Of a stretch of 14,829 nucleotides of DNA, positions 5,939-14,537 are shown one piece after another. Where the stretch lies: the NCBI GenBank assembly GCA_944391545.1, contig CALXTZ010000026.1, forward strand, positions 1-14,829, in the 5' to 3' direction. The notes under the pieces were generated by a model. That model was not told the DNA's origin. It saw only the letters and a program-made list of their open reading frames with translations, and searched no databases. A program made the position numbers and the translations under genes. Position 1 is the first letter of the stretch; each line of letters begins with the position of its first letter. The stretch is from an uncultured Alphaproteobacteria bacterium (GTDB lineage Bacteria > Pseudomonadota > Alphaproteobacteria > CAAHEQ01 > UBA3637).

Positions 5939-5982
5939 GTTGGCCGGGACGGGACAGAAGTTGAATAAAAGGAAACAAAAGC

Positions 5983-6177
5983 ATGAAAAAAGTCGAAGAA
6001 ATTGTCGGCATCGACACCAAAGCGCCGAAAGTCGTTGTTCAAGAAGCGTCTCAAACGGAACAAGACGACAGCTATCTGGCACGCCGGGCAGGCATGGAAA
6101 CGGTTCAGACATCCATGCGCGGGCTGTTGAATTTAAAAGATGAAGCGCCGAGTCGCAAAACTTTATTGGGAGAATAA
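5983..6177 (+). CDS. Small protein upstream of portal (64 aa), unknown function
   Basis: ATG 5983 follows AAAAGGAAA with good spacing. The product is hydrophilic and charged, begins MKKVEEIVG and ends RKTLLGE. I believe similar short proteins with an RKTLLGE-type end precede the portal gene in related podoviral prophages, without a known function. The gene ends one base before the portal start codon, so it is the first cistron of the structural operon. Being small and abundantly expressed, it could be a minor head component or an assembly factor; nothing in the sequence decides this. Confidence 0.7.
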   Translation: MKKVEEIVGIDTKAPKVVVQEASQTEQDDSYLARRAGMETVQTSMRGLLNLKDEAPSRKTLLGE

Positions 6178-6178
6178 A

Positions 6179-7642
6179 ATGAAATCAACACAAGACCTTT
6201 ATAAGCGGTTTTTAAAAGCCAAAGCTCGCCGAGATTCATTAGAATCCACTTGGCGCGAATGTTACGCATTTTCTCTGCCGCAGCGTGAAGGTGTTTTCAG
6301 TGAAACCGTCAGCCAAACAGACACGTTGTTTGACGGCACGGCGCCGGACAGTGTGGATCAATTGGCCGCATCGATGTTGTCTGAACTGACGCCGGCCTGG
6401 AATCGGTGGTTCGATTTGTCCGTCGGCGCGGATTTGTACGGAGAAGAAGCACGCCAAGCGGCTCAAACACTTGAAAACATTTCCAACATTATGCAGGGCC
6501 ATTTTGACCGGTCTTCTTTTGTGGTTGAATTGCACCAGTGTTTTTTGGATTTGGTAACGGTCGGGACAGCTTGTTTGTTGTTCGAGGAAGAAAAAATCGG
6601 TGGTGCGTCGGCCTTTAAATTTACAGCCGTTCCCTTAAGCGAGCTGTATGTAGAAGAAGGCCGATCAGGACGGTTGGATGTGACTTTCCGCAACCATGCG
6701 ATGACGCTGGAAGAAATACAAAACCGCTTTGTCCAAAATAAGTTACCGCCGGCGTTGATCGAAAAATTAAAAGATAAAGACGCCAAAGCCAATGTCATCG
6801 AAGCGGTCGTTCCCGGCGACAAAGGCGGATACGATTATCAAGTTTTTGTGTGCGAAGGCGCCGATGACTTCACGGTGTTAAAAGAAGGACATTTCAGCGA
6901 AACGCCATTTATCACGTTCAGATGGTTAAAAGCCCCCGGAGAAACGTACGGCCGGTCGCCGGTGATGAAAGCTTTACCGGATATCAAAACCGTCAACAAA
7001 GTCGTCGAATTGATTTTGAAAAACGCAACGATTGCAGTCACCGGCATTTGGCAGGCTGAAGATGACGGCGTTCTCAATCCGGCCAACATCCGATTAACGC
7101 CGGGCGCCATTATTCCGAAAGCTGTCGGTTCCAAAGGATTGACGCCATTGGAAGCTGCCGGCAGTTTCGATGTGTCACAGTTGGTTTTAAATGATTTGCG
7201 GTCGCGTATTCGCCATGCGTTGTTAGTAGATAAATTGGGGCAGATTACGGATCCCAAAATGACGGCGACCGAAGTGTTGGAGCGTTCGAACGATATGGTA
7301 GAAGTGCTGGGCGCGACTTACAGCCGATTGCAAATCGAACTGTTGCATCCGTTGATTGAACGCGCCGTTAGCATCTTACGTCGACGCGGGGAAATTCCGG
7401 AAATTTACATTGACGGGCGCATCGTAGATGTCGGCTATCAATCCCCATTGGCGCGCAAACAAAACACGGATAAAGCCAATAATGCGTTGACATGGTTATC
7501 GAGCTTAAGCGCGTTGGGGACAGATGCTTATGCGTGTTTGGACATTCCGGCTTTTGTCCGGTGGTTGGGCGAAACGTTGAATGTGCCGATGGAATTAATC
7601 AAACCGGCCGAAACACCGGTTTTGACGGGAGAAAACACATGA
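6179..7642 (+). CDS. T7-like head-to-tail connector (portal) protein
   Basis: The portal forms the dodecameric ring at the unique capsid vertex through which DNA is packaged and ejected. The 487-residue product fits the podoviral head-tail connecting family (T7 gp8 type, Bordetella phage BPP-1 portal). It has the N-terminal helix with WRECYAFSLP, the conserved LFDGTAPDSVDQLAASMLSEL segment (about 51-71), a central GETYGRSPVMKALPDIKTVN (about 257-276) and the helical MTATEVLERSNDM (about 361-373). ATG 6179 is chosen because GGGAGA lies just upstream and it follows the previous stop directly; the in-frame ATG at 6140 lies inside that gene. The stop overlaps the next start in an ATGA. Confidence 0.9.
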   Translation: MKSTQDLYKRFLKAKARRDSLESTWRECYAFSLPQREGVFSETVSQTDTLFDGTAPDSVDQLAASMLSELTPAWNRWFDLSVGADLYGEEARQAAQTLENISNIMQGHFDRSSFVVELHQCFLDLVTVGTACLLFEEEKIGGASAFKFTAVPLSELYVEEGRSGRLDVTFRNHAMTLEEIQNRFVQNKLPPALIEKLKDKDAKANVIEAVVPGDKGGYDYQVFVCEGADDFTVLKEGHFSETPFITFRWLKAPGETYGRSPVMKALPDIKTVNKVVELILKNATIAVTGIWQAEDDGVLNPANIRLTPGAIIPKAVGSKGLTPLEAAGSFDVSQLVLNDLRSRIRHALLVDKLGQITDPKMTATEVLERSNDMVEVLGATYSRLQIELLHPLIERAVSILRRRGEIPEIYIDGRIVDVGYQSPLARKQNTDKANNALTWLSSLSALGTDAYACLDIPAFVRWLGETLNVPMELIKPAETPVLTGENT

Positions 7643-7902
7643 AATCAGGATGGTCTTTTTTAAACGACCGCCCCACGGATGTCATTTTAGACGAGATGCC
7701 GTCGATTGCCCGCGCTTTTGCCCGATGCTTTCGCACGAATGATGGCGACAAAGTGCTGGCCTATTTGCAAAAAATGACAAAAGGGCGCGTTTTAACCGCT
7801 TCGGCAACAGACGCTGAAATGCGGTATTTGGAAGGCCAGCGTGCGCTCGTCACGCATATTGAAACGCTCATCGAGCGCGGGCGCGGGTCGGCTTTATCTT
7901 AA
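7639..7902 (+). CDS. Bbp19-like phage structural-module protein (87 aa)
   Basis: The start overlaps the portal stop (ATGA), which implies coupled translation. The 87-residue product has a pattern I associate with the Bbp19-like family of phage BPP-1: an aromatic-rich segment IARAFARCF, a GDKVLAYL helix, and a C-terminal EGQRALVTHIETLIERG. In BPP-1-type phages this gene also lies between portal and scaffold. Its role is not established as far as I know; a minor virion or assembly function is likely from position. No membrane segment or enzyme motif is seen. Confidence 0.75.
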   Translation: MKSGWSFLNDRPTDVILDEMPSIARAFARCFRTNDGDKVLAYLQKMTKGRVLTASATDAEMRYLEGQRALVTHIETLIERGRGSALS

Positions 7903-7917
7903 ACAAAAGGAGAAAAC

Positions 7918-8613
7918 ATGGAAAATTTAATGGAAGAAGAAACAAGCTTGAATGCTTTCAAAGGGCCGGACGGCCAAGTAGATATGATGGCTTTATCAAA
8001 GGCGTATGCAGAATTGGCTGAAAAAGTCAAGCACATGGTTAAAGTACCCGATGAAACAACGCCTGATACCGAACGGCAGGCTTTTTACCGCGCCATCGGT
8101 GTGCCGGAATCGCCTGAACACTATCAGATTACTTGCCAACATCAATTATTGTCCAGTGATCCGGAAGTCAATGCGCTGTTGTATCAACAAGGCTTTACAA
8201 ACAAGCAAGTGCAGGCGGTTTATGATTTGGCTGCAACAAAAATCTTGCCGATTATTGAAGAATTGGCGGCCGATTACGAATCAGACAAACAACGCGCTGC
8301 TTTAGTCCGTCATTTTGGCGGTGAAGAGCAATGGAATGTTGTCAGCCGTCAGTTGTCCTTGTGGGCAAAACAAAATGTGCCGGAACCTGTTCTAAAAGCG
8401 TTGTCCGGTACATACGAAGGCGTCATGACGCTTTACACCATGATGCAAAACGGTGAACCGGCTGTGATGCGTGAAGGCTCAGGGGCCGCCGATGTCACAA
8501 ATGAAGCCGGTTTACAAAAAATGATGATGGATCCGAAATACTGGAAAGAACAAGATCCGGACTTGGTACGCCGGGTAACGGAAGGTTTTCAACGGTTGTA
8601 TCCATCCAAGTAA
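7918..8613 (+). CDS. Capsid assembly scaffold protein
   Basis: 231 residues, strongly acidic and helix-rich, with ATG 7918 after AAAGGAGAAAAC. Position between portal/Bbp19 and major capsid protein, charge and helicity all match podoviral scaffold proteins (T7 gp9 type), which form a temporary core for procapsid assembly and then leave. Recognisable points are the start with LNAFKGPDGQVDMMALSKAYAEL and, near residue 50, the FYRAIGVPESPEHYQI segment seen in many phage scaffold-like proteins. A second possible start ATG at 7930 lacks equal SD spacing. Sequence conservation in this family is low, so the assignment leans on context. Confidence 0.82.
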   Translation: MENLMEEETSLNAFKGPDGQVDMMALSKAYAELAEKVKHMVKVPDETTPDTERQAFYRAIGVPESPEHYQITCQHQLLSSDPEVNALLYQQGFTNKQVQAVYDLAATKILPIIEELAADYESDKQRAALVRHFGGEEQWNVVSRQLSLWAKQNVPEPVLKALSGTYEGVMTLYTMMQNGEPAVMREGSGAADVTNEAGLQKMMMDPKYWKEQDPDLVRRVTEGFQRLYPSK

Positions 8614-8637
8614 AGTCAAGGGTATCTTGGCTTTTTT
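8612..8637 (+). terminator. Weak intrinsic terminator between scaffold and capsid genes
   Basis: GTCAAG (8615-8620), loop GGTAT, CTTGGC (8626-8631; one GU pair), then six T, with A-T extension of the stem. The moderate stem suggests partial termination. Confidence 0.5.
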
Positions 8638-8659
8638 ATTAACCAAAAAGGAGAAATAA

Positions 8660-9508
8660 ATGTCAGAAGTAACAAATTCGATTGATCAGTCTTTTATCAA
8701 ACACTTCCAAGCCGAAGTGGTCAATGCCTACAGCCAAATGGGGTCGAAATTAAAATCGACGGTTCGGTCTAAAAACAATATTCAAGGCGCGTCAACGACT
8801 TTCCAAATCATCGGTAAAGGCGTTGCAGCAACCAAAACACGCAACGGTCAAGTCCCGACCATGAAGCTGACGCACACGCCCAAAGAATGCACGTTAAGTG
8901 ATTACTATGCCGGCGAATGGGTCGATTCTTTGGATGAATTGAAAGTCGGTCACGATGAACGCAAAGTCGTCGCACAAGCCGGTGCTTACGCATTGGGACG
9001 CAAAACGGATGAGCTCATCATCAATGCCCTGAAAACAACAACGACAACGATTGGATCGGCCGCGGCGGCTTTGACAAAAGCAACCATTTTGGAAGCTTTT
9101 ACCTTGTTAAACAAGGAAGACGTTCCCGATGACGGCGAACGATATGCAATTGTCTCGCCGCAAGCATGGAACCAATTGTTGTCCATCGAAGAATTTTCCA
9201 GTGCGGATTATGTGGGCGCAAAAACACCGTTTGTCGCCGGATGCGAAAGCCGTAAATGGTTAGGCATTAACTTTATCATGCATACGGGATTGCCGGCAAC
9301 GGGAACGGGGGATACCGCAGCGCATACGTGCTTTATTTATCATAAAAATGCGGTCGGACACGCCGTTGGCATAGATATCAAAACCGACATCACATGGCAC
9401 GGTGATTATGCAGCGCACTTCGTCAACAACATGATGAGTCAGGGGGCTTGTCTGATTGACCCGAAAGGCGTCATTAAATTTGATGTTTTGGATAAAGCAT
9501 CTTCATAA
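8660..9508 (+). CDS. Major capsid protein
   Basis: 282 residues, ATG 8660 after AAAAAGGAGAAATAA. It resembles the short HK97-fold major capsid proteins of T7/BPP-1-type podoviruses. It has the N-terminal FIKHFQAEVVNAY helix, a LKSTVRSKNNIQGASTTFQI strand region, the WVDSLDELKV segment (about 92-101), a long helix with GRKTDELIINAL, and the P-domain end GVDIKT-like strand then WHGDYAAHFVNNMMSQGACL. It is flanked by two intrinsic terminators, which would give capsid its own transcript level. No fused decoration domain is seen. Alternative assignments are unlikely given the scaffold upstream and tail tube downstream. Confidence 0.9.
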   Translation: MSEVTNSIDQSFIKHFQAEVVNAYSQMGSKLKSTVRSKNNIQGASTTFQIIGKGVAATKTRNGQVPTMKLTHTPKECTLSDYYAGEWVDSLDELKVGHDERKVVAQAGAYALGRKTDELIINALKTTTTTIGSAAAALTKATILEAFTLLNKEDVPDDGERYAIVSPQAWNQLLSIEEFSSADYVGAKTPFVAGCESRKWLGINFIMHTGLPATGTGDTAAHTCFIYHKNAVGHAVGIDIKTDITWHGDYAAHFVNNMMSQGACLIDPKGVIKFDVLDKASS

Positions 9509-9518
9509 AAAACCGATG

Positions 9519-9547
9519 GGGGGTCGGGTTGACTGACCCCCTTTTTT
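9519..9547 (+). terminator. Strong intrinsic terminator after the capsid gene
   Basis: GGGGGTC (9519-9525), a 9-base loop, GACCCCC (9535-9541), then six T (9542-9547). It lies directly before the SD AAAAGGAGGAAAA of the next gene. Confidence 0.8.
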
Positions 9548-9561
9548 AAAAGGAGGAAAAA

Positions 9562-10131
9562 ATGGCATCCACTGCGATTGCTTTATGTTCACGCGCGTTG
9601 GTTAAAATCGGCGCTCAAGGCATTTCATCTTTTCACGAGGGGACAGCCGAATCGGATGTCGCTCTTTACTTATACACGTCGACCCGAGATGCCATGTTAT
9701 CCGCGCATCCGTGGCGATTTGCAACAGCTCAAACCAGTTTAGCCCTGTTGGCCGAAGAACCGTTTGCTGATTATCAATATGCATTTGCGCTGCCAACGGA
9801 TTTTTTACGCGCCATTTCATGCGGTTCGGGTCGAAGAGGTTTAGGCGTTGACTATCGGATTCATGAAAATAAACTGCACGCGAATCAAAAACAAGTCACG
9901 CTGACATACATTTTCCGCCCTGAAGAAATCAGCTTCCCGCCTTTTTTCGATCAGGCGTTAATTGCCCGATTGGCGGCGGAATTCTGTCTGCCTTTGACCG
10001 AAAGCACGTCTCGGGCGGAATACTTAACCAAAGCTGCCGAAGAGGAATTTAAAAATGCGAAACTCATTGACGCGCAACAGGCCATCCCGAGCGCGATTTG
10101 GGATTTCCCGCTGATTGGAGTGCGCGGATGA
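9562..10131 (+). CDS. Tail tubular protein A (T7 gp11-like adaptor)
   Basis: 189 residues with a strong SD AAAGGAGGAAAAA before ATG 9562. The N-terminus (IALCSRALVKIGAQGISSF, then acidic and aromatic residues), RDAMLSAHPWRFATAQ (about 43-58) and LPTDFLRAISC (about 78-88) are typical of podoviral gp11-like adaptor proteins. These form the ring between portal and nozzle. The C-terminal helix with EYLTKAAEEEFKNAKL fits too. The stop overlaps the next ATG (ATGA), coupling it to the nozzle gene, as in T7-like gene order. Confidence 0.87.
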   Translation: MASTAIALCSRALVKIGAQGISSFHEGTAESDVALYLYTSTRDAMLSAHPWRFATAQTSLALLAEEPFADYQYAFALPTDFLRAISCGSGRRGLGVDYRIHENKLHANQKQVTLTYIFRPEEISFPPFFDQALIARLAAEFCLPLTESTSRAEYLTKAAEEEFKNAKLIDAQQAIPSAIWDFPLIGVRG

Positions 10132-12035
10132 GTCAGATTATCAATCACAAAACTAATTTCACGTCCGGTGAAGTATCCGAAGATGTGTTGGGTCGCACGG
10201 ATTTAACATGCTATGATAACGGCGCCAATGCGTTGAAAAACGTGTTTATTGATGCCATCGGCGGCGTTGAACGTCGGGCGGGCTTACGGTTAATTGAAAA
10301 AATTCCGAATGCTTTACGGCTGATTCCGTTTTCTTTTAATACGGAGCAAACTTATTTGTTTGTGGTCTGTCCGAATTTGATTCGAATTTATCGGTCGGAA
10401 AATCAAATCGCAACACTTCAAACACCGTGGGGCAGCGATGATATTCCGTTTTTGAATTGGACTCAAAGCGCTGACACCTTATTGGTCGTGCATCCGGATT
10501 ATCCGCCGGTCATGATTACACGCCAAGCCGGTGAAACGTGGTCTTTAACAAACTGGGTTTATGAAACGTCAGATGACGGTGCAGTGTTCCAACCGTATGC
10601 GCGGTTCGGCGATACAACTGTAACATTAAAACCGTCGCAAACAACCGGTAACATTTCTTTAAGTGCGTCAGCGGCTGTTTTTGAATCGGCGCACGTCGGC
10701 GTTCGGTTTCAATTAAACGGCGGCGAAGTGGAGGTGACGGCCGTTACGACATCTCAAATTGCCGAAGCGACCGTGAAAAAAACGTTATCCGGGACATCAG
10801 CGACGACCGAATGGAAAGAAGCCGCTTTTTCCCCCGTTCGCGGCTATCCGACCAGCGTCACGTTTTTCCAAAGCCGGCTTGTTATCGGCGGGTCTCGGGA
10901 TTTACCGAACCGATTGTGGTTATCTAAAACCTCGCGCATTATGAACTTTGATTTAGGCAGCGGCAATGATGACGAAGCGATTGAATTTTCTATTCTGTCC
11001 GACCAGGTCAATGCCATTCGGGCCGTTGTGCCGGGACGGCATTTACAAGTCTTTACATCGGGGGCGGAATGGATGGTGTCCGGCGATCCGTTGACGCCGA
11101 CCAACATTCAACTCAAGCGTCAAACATTGGTCGGTTCGCCGCTTTATGCCAGCGTCCCGCCGATTGACGTGTCGGGAGCGACGTTATTCGTTGCTGCCAG
11201 CGGCCGCGAAGTCCGAGAATTTTTGTTCCAAGACATTGAACAAGCTTATCAAGCTAAAAATGTCTCTTTGTTGTCATCACATCTTATCCGTTATCCGATT
11301 GACATGACGTATGATGCCGGTCGCCGGATTGTGTATGTGGTAATGAATGACGGGACGATGGCGACGTTGACCAATTATCGCACGGAAAACGTGTTGGCGT
11401 GGAGTCATCAGGAAACGCAAGGCCTCTTTTTGGCCGCTTGTGTGGTCGGAAGCGATGTGTTTGTTCTGACAAAACGCGGCAGTGATATTTGCCTGGAAAC
11501 GTTTGATGACACGGTATCAACGGACTGTGCTTTGTTGGGTGAAGATACTGAAAGCGCGCATGAATTGTGGTCAGGCATGTCGCCGTTGATGGGTAAAACT
11601 GTCAAGATTGTGGCGGATGGCATTGTTGTTCCGGATGCAACGATTGACAGCGATTATTTAACGGTACCGTTTGCCTGTCAAAAAATCGAAGTCGGATTAG
11701 GCTTTACACATGAAATCATTCCGCTGCCACCGGTTTCGACAGACATCGGGGCCGGCCCGTTAAAAGCCGTGCGTTTGATTCAGGCACGGTTTCGGGTTGT
11801 CCGCACCGGTTCTGTGGAAGTCGACGTCGGCAACGGATTACAAGAAGTCATGATACCGAAATTTTCAGGCAATTTTTTACTGGATAAAGACCAAGAGGCT
11901 CAAACCAAAGACATTTGTGTCCGAGCGCTTGGTTGGGTGCGAGACGGAATGACCCCGCTGTGGCGGATAAAAAGCAATAAACCGAAACCTTGCAAAATTG
12001 TTTCAGTAACAACAGAAATGAAAGTGAGTGATTAA
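10128..12035 (+). CDS. Tail tubular protein B / nozzle protein (T7 gp12-like)
   Basis: 635 residues, beta-rich. ATG 10128 overlaps the stop of the adaptor gene; the in-frame ATG at 10098 lies within that gene and is rejected. The N-terminal NFTSGEVSEDVLGRTDLTCYDNGANALKNVF and GGVERRAGLRLI segments are the hallmark of podoviral nozzle proteins and related phage structural proteins. Later come PVRGYPTSVTFFQSRLVIGGSRDLPNRLWLS and QVFTSGAEWMVSG, also typical. The protein forms the hexameric tube below the adaptor ring and contacts tail fibres. It ends directly before the next gene with no spacer. The length fits the family (about 600-800). Confidence 0.9.
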   Translation: MSQIINHKTNFTSGEVSEDVLGRTDLTCYDNGANALKNVFIDAIGGVERRAGLRLIEKIPNALRLIPFSFNTEQTYLFVVCPNLIRIYRSENQIATLQTPWGSDDIPFLNWTQSADTLLVVHPDYPPVMITRQAGETWSLTNWVYETSDDGAVFQPYARFGDTTVTLKPSQTTGNISLSASAAVFESAHVGVRFQLNGGEVEVTAVTTSQIAEATVKKTLSGTSATTEWKEAAFSPVRGYPTSVTFFQSRLVIGGSRDLPNRLWLSKTSRIMNFDLGSGNDDEAIEFSILSDQVNAIRAVVPGRHLQVFTSGAEWMVSGDPLTPTNIQLKRQTLVGSPLYASVPPIDVSGATLFVAASGREVREFLFQDIEQAYQAKNVSLLSSHLIRYPIDMTYDAGRRIVYVVMNDGTMATLTNYRTENVLAWSHQETQGLFLAACVVGSDVFVLTKRGSDICLETFDDTVSTDCALLGEDTESAHELWSGMSPLMGKTVKIVADGIVVPDATIDSDYLTVPFACQKIEVGLGFTHEIIPLPPVSTDIGAGPLKAVRLIQARFRVVRTGSVEVDVGNGLQEVMIPKFSGNFLLDKDQEAQTKDICVRALGWVRDGMTPLWRIKSNKPKPCKIVSVTTEMKVSD

Positions 12036-12386
12036 ATGAGCAGTTTAGAATCAGTCGTTCAAAAAACGTTTGGCATCGGCATGGATAAAACCGAAGCCAA
12101 TGCCCTTAAAAGCAATGCGTTGGCCGAACAACAAGCCAATAACAACCTGCTGGCACAGCAAATCAGTGCACAGCGTGCCAAAATGGGGGCTTTGGGCATA
12201 GATCCGGATTCGGGATCCAGCGCCGCCGTTATTCAAAACCTGACCAAAGAAACCAATGCCGAAAACCGGCAAATTGCTTCTTCGGCCAACCGGAAAATCA
12301 AAGCCAATCTGAATGCGCAAAGCAAACAGAATTTAAAAAGTCTGATTAACGGCAGTGCCGAAGTCAGTGCAGCCATGCTGGCATAA
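12036..12386 (+). CDS. Small Gln/Asn/Ala-rich phage protein of unknown function (116 aa)
   Basis: ATG 12036 follows the nozzle stop with no gap; SD-like GTGAGTG lies inside the nozzle gene. The product is helical and rich in Ala, Asn, Gln, Ser and Lys, with heptad-like spacing (about 22-55) and a DPDSGSS linker at about 56-62, then a second helical half. The composition and position after the nozzle recall small internal virion or ejection proteins of podoviruses, but no family is recognised. No cysteines, signal peptide or membrane segment are seen. Confidence 0.7.
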   Translation: MSSLESVVQKTFGIGMDKTEANALKSNALAEQQANNNLLAQQISAQRAKMGALGIDPDSGSSAAVIQNLTKETNAENRQIASSANRKIKANLNAQSKQNLKSLINGSAEVSAAMLA

Positions 12387-12398
12387 AAGGATTATCCG

Positions 12399-12692
12399 AT
12401 GGCCGAAGATTTTAAAAAATTTCAAAAACGGTTGCATCGCCGGCTGCCGGATCAAATGAAAGCGGTGTGGCAGGATTATTTGGCGTTTTGCCAAGGTCCC
12501 GCGCCGGATGACGCCAAAGCTTTTTCGGCACATCAGCAAGCTTGTAAAAATGCTTTGGCGCATTTGCTGATTTTGATGAAACTGGGCGCTTTCCCAGACA
12601 CAGGAACCGGACCATCGGCAGAAGAAACCGAATGGATTCAGACCGCCCGTGCTGCTATTGCCGAAACCGAGGAGAAAGAAGATGACTGTTGA
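12399..12692 (+). CDS. Small protein before TerL (97 aa), candidate small terminase or packaging partner
   Basis: Twelve bases separate it from the preceding gene, with AAAAGGATTATCCG upstream of ATG 12399. It overlaps the terminase start by 11 bases, which implies coupled translation. The N-terminal 25 residues are basic and helical (KKFQKRLHRRLPDQ), the middle is helical, and the C-terminus is acidic, ending EEKEDDC. A short DNA-binding-like N-terminus next to TerL would suit a small terminase subunit, but no TerS signature is recognised and the length is at the low end. It could equally be an unrelated accessory protein. Confidence 0.65.
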   Translation: MAEDFKKFQKRLHRRLPDQMKAVWQDYLAFCQGPAPDDAKAFSAHQQACKNALAHLLILMKLGAFPDTGTGPSAEETEWIQTARAAIAETEEKEDDC

Positions 12693-14103
12693 TTTAACGG
12701 AATTTGTTTGGATTTGGAATAAAACCCAAAATTTAACAACCCCCCGGCATCATCGGCGTATGTGTCGATATTTAAAAGAAGCTTGGGAAAAACGGCAGCC
12801 GGCTTTGTTGATGGCTTTTCGTAACTCGGGGAAATCGACGCTGGTCGGGTTGTTTTGCGCGTGGGTGTTGAAACAAAATCCCGATACGCGGATTCTGATT
12901 ATGTCCGCCGATTATGAGCTCGCCAAAAAAATGGTACGCAACATTAAACGCATCATCGAACGCCATCCGTTGACACAATCGTTGAAACCGCCCCAAAAAG
13001 ACCAGTGGGCTTCCGATCGGTTCACGGTTCGCCGGACGCAAGAATTACGCGACCCGTCCGTGTTAGCACGTGGATTAGGTGCAAATATTACCGGATGTCG
13101 TGCCGATTTAATCGTCTGTGATGATGTTGAGGTTCCGAAAACCTGTGACACAGCCTTAAAACGAGAAGACTTGCGGCAAAAATTGTCCGAATTAGATTTT
13201 GTTTTGGTGCCAAATGGCATGACGCTTTATGTGGGGACGCCACATACGTATGAAACGATTTATGACATCAGCAGCGGTGGTTTTTTGGCTGGGTTTGATG
13301 TTTTAAAAATGCCGATTTACAGGCAAAACGGCGACTCTTGGTGGCCGGAACGATTTTCCAAAACGCGGATTGACATGATCCGCAAACGATCGGGACCGGC
13401 TAAATTTGCCAGCCAAATGCTGTTGAAACCGTGCCGGTTGACAGATGGTCGATTGGATGTGCGAAACTTGCGCTGGTACACCGGGGCTTTGGATTACCGG
13501 GAAACCAACCAAACGGCAGAATTAAAAATCAATGGGACACGGATGGTTGGCGCTTCGTGTTTTTGGGATCCGTCTTTTGCTAAAAAAGAACAAAGCGATG
13601 GGAGTGTCATTGCTTGTGTGTTTCAAGACGATGCGGGCTTTTATTACTTGCATGACGTCCGATATTTAACCGTTGACGACACGGATGTTTCAGCATCCGA
13701 TCAATGCGCCCAAGTGGCTGATTTTGTCCAAGCAAATCATTTACCGGCCGTTCAGGTAGAAACAAACGGGCTGGGTAAGTTTTTACCCGAAATTTTGAAA
13801 CAAACGTTTCGGCAACGGCGGTTGCGGTGTGCCGTGCTGACACAGACATCCAAAACACAAAAAGACCAGCGGATTTTAGATGCTTTTGATGTTTTGCTCG
13901 CCAATCGCGCGTTGATGGTTCACGGATCCGTCAAACAATCGGCGTTTTATCAGGAAATGCAAGAATGGATTCCGGGCGGCGGCGGACATGATGACGGCGT
14001 CGATGCGGTTGCCGGGTGTTTGTTAAGCGCGCCCGTTCGATTGCCTAAAACAGTTTATCAACCAACAGCAACGCCGGATTGGCGATTTTTTAAGGAGGAA
14101 TAA
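12682..14103 (+). CDS. Terminase large subunit (DNA packaging ATPase/nuclease)
   Basis: 473 residues. TerL powers DNA translocation into the procapsid and cuts the concatemer. The ATPase has a Walker A FRNSGKST (46-53), Walker B LIVCDD (143-148) with Glu150, and coupling motif YVGTPHT (183-189). The RNase H-like nuclease has Asp296 (FWDPSFA), Glu360 (VQVETNG) and the HDDGVDAVA cluster with Asp437/438 and Asp441. ATG 12682 follows GAGGAGAAAG and is preferred to 12649, which lacks an SD and would add 11 basic residues. Lying after the tail tube genes rather than first is unlike many phages but like T7, where packaging genes come late. Confidence 0.93.
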   Translation: MTVDLTEFVWIWNKTQNLTTPRHHRRMCRYLKEAWEKRQPALLMAFRNSGKSTLVGLFCAWVLKQNPDTRILIMSADYELAKKMVRNIKRIIERHPLTQSLKPPQKDQWASDRFTVRRTQELRDPSVLARGLGANITGCRADLIVCDDVEVPKTCDTALKREDLRQKLSELDFVLVPNGMTLYVGTPHTYETIYDISSGGFLAGFDVLKMPIYRQNGDSWWPERFSKTRIDMIRKRSGPAKFASQMLLKPCRLTDGRLDVRNLRWYTGALDYRETNQTAELKINGTRMVGASCFWDPSFAKKEQSDGSVIACVFQDDAGFYYLHDVRYLTVDDTDVSASDQCAQVADFVQANHLPAVQVETNGLGKFLPEILKQTFRQRRLRCAVLTQTSKTQKDQRILDAFDVLLANRALMVHGSVKQSAFYQEMQEWIPGGGGHDDGVDAVAGCLLSAPVRLPKTVYQPTATPDWRFFKEE

Positions 14104-14105
14104 CA

Positions 14106-14537
14106 ATGAATACATTGCAAGAACGTCAAGAAGAAATGGATGTCTTGGCGCGCACGCTTTATGGCGAAGCTCGCGGCGAAGGATTAACCGGCATCGAAGC
14201 AGTCGCAAACGTCATTATGAATCGAGTCCAAATCGCGCGCGAAAAAGGCGGCTATTGGTGGGGCAATTCTGTCAAAGACGTCTGTTTAAAACCGTTTCAA
14301 TTTTCATGTTGGAATCCGGATGACATCAACTTTGATGTCATTCAATCTATTACACCAAGCGATCCCGTTTTTTATGTCTGCCAACATGTTGCGATGCGCG
14401 CTGTTCGGGGGACGTTAAAAGACTCAACCGGCGGGGCGACGCATTATCATGCGTTATCCGTGAATCCGGCTTGGGCGCGGCATTTAATTCCGTGCGCGCA
14501 AATCGGCAACCACTTGTTTTACCGCGAGGTCATTTAA
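14106..14537 (+). CDS. Cell wall hydrolase (SleB/Hydrolase_2-like), presumed endolysin
   Basis: 143 residues, ATG 14106 after AAGGAGGAATAAC. The family motif ARTLYGEARGE (15-25) contains the presumed catalytic Glu21. The following EAVANVIMNRV (31-41), VCLKPFQFSCWN (59-70) and GATHYHA (110-116) with NPAWA (120-124) complete the lysozyme-like cell wall hydrolase pattern. It cleaves peptidoglycan glycan strands. There is no signal peptide, so release across the inner membrane should need the membrane protein encoded next. Its stop shares a base with the next start (TAATG). The order TerL, hydrolase, holin-like gene indicates a lysis cassette. Confidence 0.88.
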   Translation: MNTLQERQEEMDVLARTLYGEARGEGLTGIEAVANVIMNRVQIAREKGGYWWGNSVKDVCLKPFQFSCWNPDDINFDVIQSITPSDPVFYVCQHVAMRAVRGTLKDSTGGATHYHALSVNPAWARHLIPCAQIGNHLFYREVI

